Shown: positions 23,589 to 26,853 of the stretch, piece after piece
How the letters are laid out: every line of letters starts with the position of its first letter
Numbering within the stretch: the first letter of the stretch is position 1
The notes under the pieces: generated by a model
Databases searched by the model: none
Told to the model about the DNA's origin: nothing
Seen by the model: the letters and a program-made list of their open reading frames with translations, nothing else
Source: Clostridiales bacterium
Lineage (GTDB): Bacteria > Bacillota > Clostridia > Tissierellales > Dethiosulfatibacteraceae
Direction: 5' to 3'
Length of the DNA stretch: 26,853 bases
Assembly: GCA_003539375.1 (NCBI GenBank)
Contig: DPPH01000059.1
Location: 3,875 to 30,727 of the forward strand
Program-made: the position numbers and the translations under genes

Positions 23589-24776
23589 CTATCCTTTTGC
23601 TATTTCTCTTCCAAACTGTACAGCGGCTTCTTTAGAGTCTTTATCAGGGTTCCATTTATTTCTTAGACCTTCACCTATTATTTCAAAACCTGCTTCCTTC
23701 ATTCTTTCATTAATTACTGAAGGAGATTCGCCACTCCATCCGTAACATCCAAAGCCAGCAGCTTTTTTGTTTTTAAATTTCATAGATTTTACATAATGTA
23801 TAAATCCGGCTATGGAATGAAGTACACTACTACCTATAGTAGGAGAGCCTACAGCTACAGTTTTTGATTTAAATACTTCAGTAATGAGATCATTCATATC
23901 ACTTTTTGCTAAATTAAATATTTTAACGACAACTTCCTTATCTTCTATAGCTATTCCTTCAGCTATTCTTTCAGCAAGTTCTTTTGTACCGTTCCACATA
24001 GTATCGTATATGATTGTAATTTGATTTTCTTGGTAATCCTTAGCCCATTCTACATACTTTTCTACAATCTGCATAGGATTGTCTCTCCATATTACTCCGT
24101 GGCTCGTTGCGATAATATCGATAGGCAGGTTCAGTGATATCACTTCATCGAGTTTTTTTCTCAATATAGCATTAAATGGAGTAAGTATATTAGCGAAATA
24201 CTTTATAGCTTCTTGATATAAATCACACTGGTCTACTAAATCGTTAAAAAGCATTTCTGTAGCATAGTGTTGACCGAAAGCATCATTGCTGAATAAGATA
24301 TTGTCTTCAGTCATATATGTAGCCATACTATCCGGCCAGTGGAGCATTTTCATTTCTACAAAGATCAACTCTTTTCCGTTTCCTATGTCTAATTTATCTC
24401 CAGTATTTACTACATTGAAGTTCCAGTCCTTATGATACTGGCCCTTAAGAGAATCCACAGCTTTTTTAGTGCAGTAAATAGGAGTGTCTGGAATGTGCTT
24501 CATTAGTTCAGGTAGAGCACCACTGTGGTCTACTTCTCCATGGTTAACAATTATATAATCAATTTTATTAAGGTCAATCTCTTTCATCAAGTTTTCAACA
24601 TACTCTTTAGCAAAAGGTTCCCATACAGTATCTATTAATACAGTTTTCTCTTCCTCTACCAAATATGAGTTGTATGTTGAACCTTTATGAGTGGAATATT
24701 CATCTCCGTGAAACTTTTGAAGTTCCCAGTCAACTTTTCCAACCCAAGAAACATTATTTTTAACATTTTTTCTCAT
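23589..24776 (-). CDS. fprA: A-type flavodiiron protein FprA, copy 2
   Basis: A 395-residue flavodiiron protein reducing O2 and/or NO in the cytosol. Diiron ligands fall at the family's reference spacing: H79, E81, D83, H84 (HGEVDH), H146 (MLHWPD), D165 (SNDAFG) and H226 (TSHGVIW). The flavodoxin domain begins near residue 252, with DTMWNGTKELAE as the FMN loop and GCYGWSGE late. It is closer to the Moorella FprA / NorV type in its NHGEVDHSG and FGQHYATE segments than copy 1 is. I favour ATG at 24776; a GTG at 24785 lies in the GGATAGGTG ribosome binding site. It is probably expressed alone. Confidence 0.95.
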   Translation of the reverse strand: MRKNVKNNVSWVGKVDWELQKFHGDEYSTHKGSTYNSYLVEEEKTVLIDTVWEPFAKEYVENLMKEIDLNKIDYIIVNHGEVDHSGALPELMKHIPDTPIYCTKKAVDSLKGQYHKDWNFNVVNTGDKLDIGNGKELIFVEMKMLHWPDSMATYMTEDNILFSNDAFGQHYATEMLFNDLVDQCDLYQEAIKYFANILTPFNAILRKKLDEVISLNLPIDIIATSHGVIWRDNPMQIVEKYVEWAKDYQENQITIIYDTMWNGTKELAERIAEGIAIEDKEVVVKIFNLAKSDMNDLITEVFKSKTVAVGSPTIGSSVLHSIAGFIHYVKSMKFKNKKAAGFGCYGWSGESPSVINERMKEAGFEIIGEGLRNKWNPDKDSKEAAVQFGREIAKG

Positions 24777-24892
24777 TAAATTCACCTATCCTTTTTATAA
24801 TATAAAATTATTATTTGTATTAATTATATAATATTTAACTGGAATAATAAAGTGACGTATGTAACTTAGATTAAATAGGGTAAACTAAAATT

Positions 24893-26335
24893 TTAAACAG
24901 CGACAATAGTATCTATTATCGGAGATATTATTGTCTTTTTCTTTTTTAGGTATAGTTTAAGAGCATCGATAGCATTTATATCAAGATTAGTTCTTTCTTT
25001 ACCGTATTTTTCTGGAACACCTTGACTTGTAACAAAAACAGCATTATAAAACCTATCCTTTTCAAGAGGTCTACCATTAATAAAAAACTCTTGAATTCTT
25101 TCACCTCTTGGATTTTCTATTTTAAAATAAAGATTAAGACCTAAGCATCTTTTAACATAACCACCCATCTGATCATAGGGGTTTTTAGCAAAAGTTCTGT
25201 CCAGATTTTCCTCCATCATATCCCACAATTCTTGACCGGTTATTTTAGTGGTTGAAACAGGAGGATTAACAGGGATAATATTCCAAAGATGATTTTCAGT
25301 TATTGGCCCTTTTGGAATGGGGGCACCATAACGCCAACCGTTAGAGAATGCAACTTCTGCTCCGGTATAGTCAATTAAACTTTGGAGAAGAAAATTATCC
25401 ATTGTACTTTCTAAAACCTGATACCTATCTAAATTGGTTTCAGTATAGCCGAGGACTTTTCCAAGTTTATCTTCAAGAGGTTTCATTACTTGATTAATAT
25501 TATTTTTCATTTCTTTATTTGATTCATATTTATCATCAAGAACTACCAGTTCATGTTCATAGGACTTAATATTTCCATCTACAACATTAAGTTCAAGTTT
25601 GCCTAAGAATGACCCGTGACATCCCGATTGAATGATTATAGTATCATTTACTATAGAAGGCTCATAAACTCTATTGTGGGTATGGGCACTTAGTATGATA
25701 TCAATACCGTCAACTTCTTGAGCTAATTGAAGTTCCTGGGGGAAACCAAGATGAGAATTTAGCATTATGATGTCGGCACCTTTTTCCTTTAGTTCTTTGA
25801 TGTATTTTGGTAGCTCTTTGTTGCCTAGAGTTAAATAGATTCCCTGACTGAAGTGTTTAGGCATGGTCTTATCTACAATAGTTGCAGCAACACCCAGTAT
25901 ACCAAATTTAACTCCATTTACTTCTTTAATAATATATGGAGGAAAGACTAGCTGTTCGGTGTCTTTGTGATAACAGTTACAAGCAATTAAGGGATAATTT
26001 AATTTATCAACAATATTATATAAATGTTCAGGACCGTAAGCAAAATCCCAGTGGGCTGTCATAGCATCTATAGACAAATCATTTAATAAAGGGATCAATA
26101 CTTCGCCTTTAGAAGATACTACAGGATAAGTACCGTGAAAGGTATCACCTCCATCTAAAAAAATAAAATTATTATCCGTTTCTTTTTTGACCTTGTCAAT
26201 AAAAGTTTTAATCCTAGATAAACCACCTACTTTCAAATACTTTGGATGATCTCCATCCCAGAAGTGTTCCAAGTGCTCTTCCAGATATCCATGTAAGTCA
26301 TTTAGTTGAATTATTGTAATTTTATTATTTGACAT
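24893..26335 (-). CDS. SoxB-like / 5'-nucleotidase-family metallophosphoesterase, no signal peptide
   Basis: A 480-residue two-domain protein. The N-terminal metallophosphoesterase domain has NDLHG (12-16), DGGDTFHG (61-68), NSHLGF (193-198) and AHTHN (217-221). Where ordinary 5'-nucleotidases have GNHEF, it has AHWDFAYG (94-101), close to the HWEF form of SoxB. The C-terminal domain has NGWRYGAPIPKGPIT (332-346) and NPYDQMGGYVKR (385-396), also SoxB-like. SoxB hydrolyses sulfate from carrier-bound thiosulfate in the periplasm. This protein has no signal peptide and no Sox neighbours, so a cytosolic phosphoesterase or sulfur role is open. ATG at 26335 is favoured, with AAAGGAG 8 bp before it; the ATG at 26353 would contain that site. 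Confidence 0.82.
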   Translation of the reverse strand: MSNNKITIIQLNDLHGYLEEHLEHFWDGDHPKYLKVGGLSRIKTFIDKVKKETDNNFIFLDGGDTFHGTYPVVSSKGEVLIPLLNDLSIDAMTAHWDFAYGPEHLYNIVDKLNYPLIACNCYHKDTEQLVFPPYIIKEVNGVKFGILGVAATIVDKTMPKHFSQGIYLTLGNKELPKYIKELKEKGADIIMLNSHLGFPQELQLAQEVDGIDIILSAHTHNRVYEPSIVNDTIIIQSGCHGSFLGKLELNVVDGNIKSYEHELVVLDDKYESNKEMKNNINQVMKPLEDKLGKVLGYTETNLDRYQVLESTMDNFLLQSLIDYTGAEVAFSNGWRYGAPIPKGPITENHLWNIIPVNPPVSTTKITGQELWDMMEENLDRTFAKNPYDQMGGYVKRCLGLNLYFKIENPRGERIQEFFINGRPLEKDRFYNAVFVTSQGVPEKYGKERTNLDINAIDALKLYLKKKKTIISPIIDTIVAV

Positions 26336-26475
26336 TCTAAAAACTCCTTTCATTGATCAATACATATACTTTATACTTACCCATAAAAATTCCAATTACA
26401 CACAATCAGACATCATGCTATGAATTTTGTGAAAGAGAAAAATCTTATAAATCATTAAAAAATTATAAATTCTTT

Positions 26476-26496
26476 GAAACATAGAAGATATGTTTC
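26476..26496. promoter_or_regulatory. Perfect inverted repeat upstream of the terminal lipoprotein gene
   Basis: GAAACATA-GAAGA-TATGTTTC, 8-bp arms with a 5-bp spacer, about 52 bp before the ATG at 26549. TTGAAA (26474-26479) overlaps the left arm and an AT-rich possible -10 (TATGAT at 26503) follows. There is no T run, so an operator is more likely than a terminator. Confidence 0.45.
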
Positions 26497-26548
26497 TTAA
26501 AATATGATAAAATATATAGTGAAATAAAATTTTTTATTAGGAGGATTT

Positions 26549-26853
26549 ATGAAGAAAATACTACCAATTATACTAATTATGATTTTAGCACTAGCAGGAT
26601 GTCAGAGTGGAGATGTAGAAGAATCATTAACTCCTGAAGATATAACAACTTTTGATGAAGTTATAGAAGATGGAAAGGTAGAAGTCGATGGAATATCATA
26701 CACTATTGAGTCAGTATCAAAATCCACATATGAGTATGATGATGAAGGAAATATTATAGAAAGAACAAATGAACACAGGGATAAAAAAGTTCGAACTGAA
26801 TTTATTTATAATGAAAATAATGATGTAGTTGAAGAAAAAAGCTATTCCGAGGG
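26549..26853 (+). CDS. Lipoprotein, 3' end cut by the window
   Basis: About 101 residues are visible. A KK n-region and hydrophobic core (ILPIILIMILALAGC) end in a classic LALAGC lipobox. The mature part is acidic and then shows YD-like units: YEYDDEGNIIERT followed about 20 residues later by FIYNENNDVVEEK. This resembles the short beta-hairpin repeats of RHS/YD-type surface proteins, but only two units are in view. The ATG has AGGAGG 4 bp upstream. An inverted repeat lies just upstream. Function is not known. Confidence 0.82.
   Translation, partial: MKKILPIILIMILALAGCQSGDVEESLTPEDITTFDEVIEDGKVEVDGISYTIESVSKSTYEYDDEGNIIERTNEHRDKKVRTEFIYNENNDVVEEKSYSE

Noticed and set aside
24786..24892. PerR-type box upstream of the second FprA
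   Set aside because: The AT-rich TTATAAT-like match is too weak against the full consensus to claim.
1..26853. CRISPR arrays, tRNA or rRNA genes, insertion sequences, prophage or anti-phage systems
   Set aside because: No regularly spaced repeats, RNA-gene signatures, transposase, integrase or defence-gene motifs were found on either strand. The HerA-like ATPase is a YjgR type without a nuclease or SIR2 partner, so I do not call it a defence system.

Overview
The window is AT-rich DNA from a low-GC, Gram-positive anaerobe. It has strong AGGAGG-type ribosome binding sites, sigma-A promoters of the TTGACA-17-TATAAT type, Rho-independent terminators and dense gene packing. Two flavodiiron (FprA) proteins, a flavodoxin, a selenocysteine-containing SelD and a PadR regulator point to the Clostridia/Tissierellia part of the Bacillota. 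This assignment comes from gene content, not from a search. I see no tRNA, rRNA, CRISPR array, insertion sequence or phage gene. No gene-free stretch exceeds about 215 bp.

Layout. (1) 1-2996: an amino-acid block with a truncated threonine dehydratase and an M20 amidohydrolase on the minus strand, divergent from a DMT-family exporter; the two divergent promoters overlap. (2) 3019-5749: a two-gene minus-strand operon encoding a class I glutamine amidotransferase and a large protein that joins a D-Ala-D-Ala-ligase-like ATP-grasp domain to an M20-like domain whose metal ligands are mostly lost. I regard this as the best candidate for an undescribed system here. (3) 5820-7065: a stand-alone LigD-type primase/polymerase domain with a TTG start, downstream of a small charged coiled-coil protein. 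(4) 7281-10572: a flavodoxin, an N-acetylglucosamine-kinase-like sugar kinase with a small membrane protein, and a HerA/YjgR-type ATPase. (5) 10724-14614: an oxidative/nitrosative-stress block with an ABM-fold monooxygenase-like protein and FprA in one operon, then a nitroreductase-like protein, an AhpD-like protein and a methyltransferase. (6) 14622-18055: a small unknown protein, a lipoprotein, an ArsP-type permease, and a PadR regulator with a membrane partner.

(7) 18149-22988 is a coherent selenium island. On the minus strand, a class V aminotransferase-fold cysteine desulfurase/selenocysteine lyase, a LysR regulator and SelD form an operon (gaps of 13 and 11 bp). On the plus strand, YedE, a TusA/YedF-like protein and a DUF3343 protein form a divergent operon. 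SelD is itself a selenoprotein: the real gene begins 87 bp upstream of the longest uninterrupted reading frame and reads through an in-frame TGA that is followed by a SECIS-like hairpin. The likely flow is selenium uptake or handling by YedE, carriage by the TusA-like and DUF3343 proteins, release of selenide by the PLP enzyme, and activation to selenophosphate by SelD.

(8) 23056-26853: a HAD-fold phosphatase, a second FprA, a cytosolic SoxB/5'-nucleotidase-like metallophosphoesterase, and the start of a lipoprotein cut by the window edge.

Several obvious start codons needed correcting from ribosome binding site evidence: LigD-Pol, the small membrane protein, the AhpD-like protein, the methyltransferase, the lipoprotein, PadR, FprA2 and the SoxB-like protein. 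These are noted in the entries.
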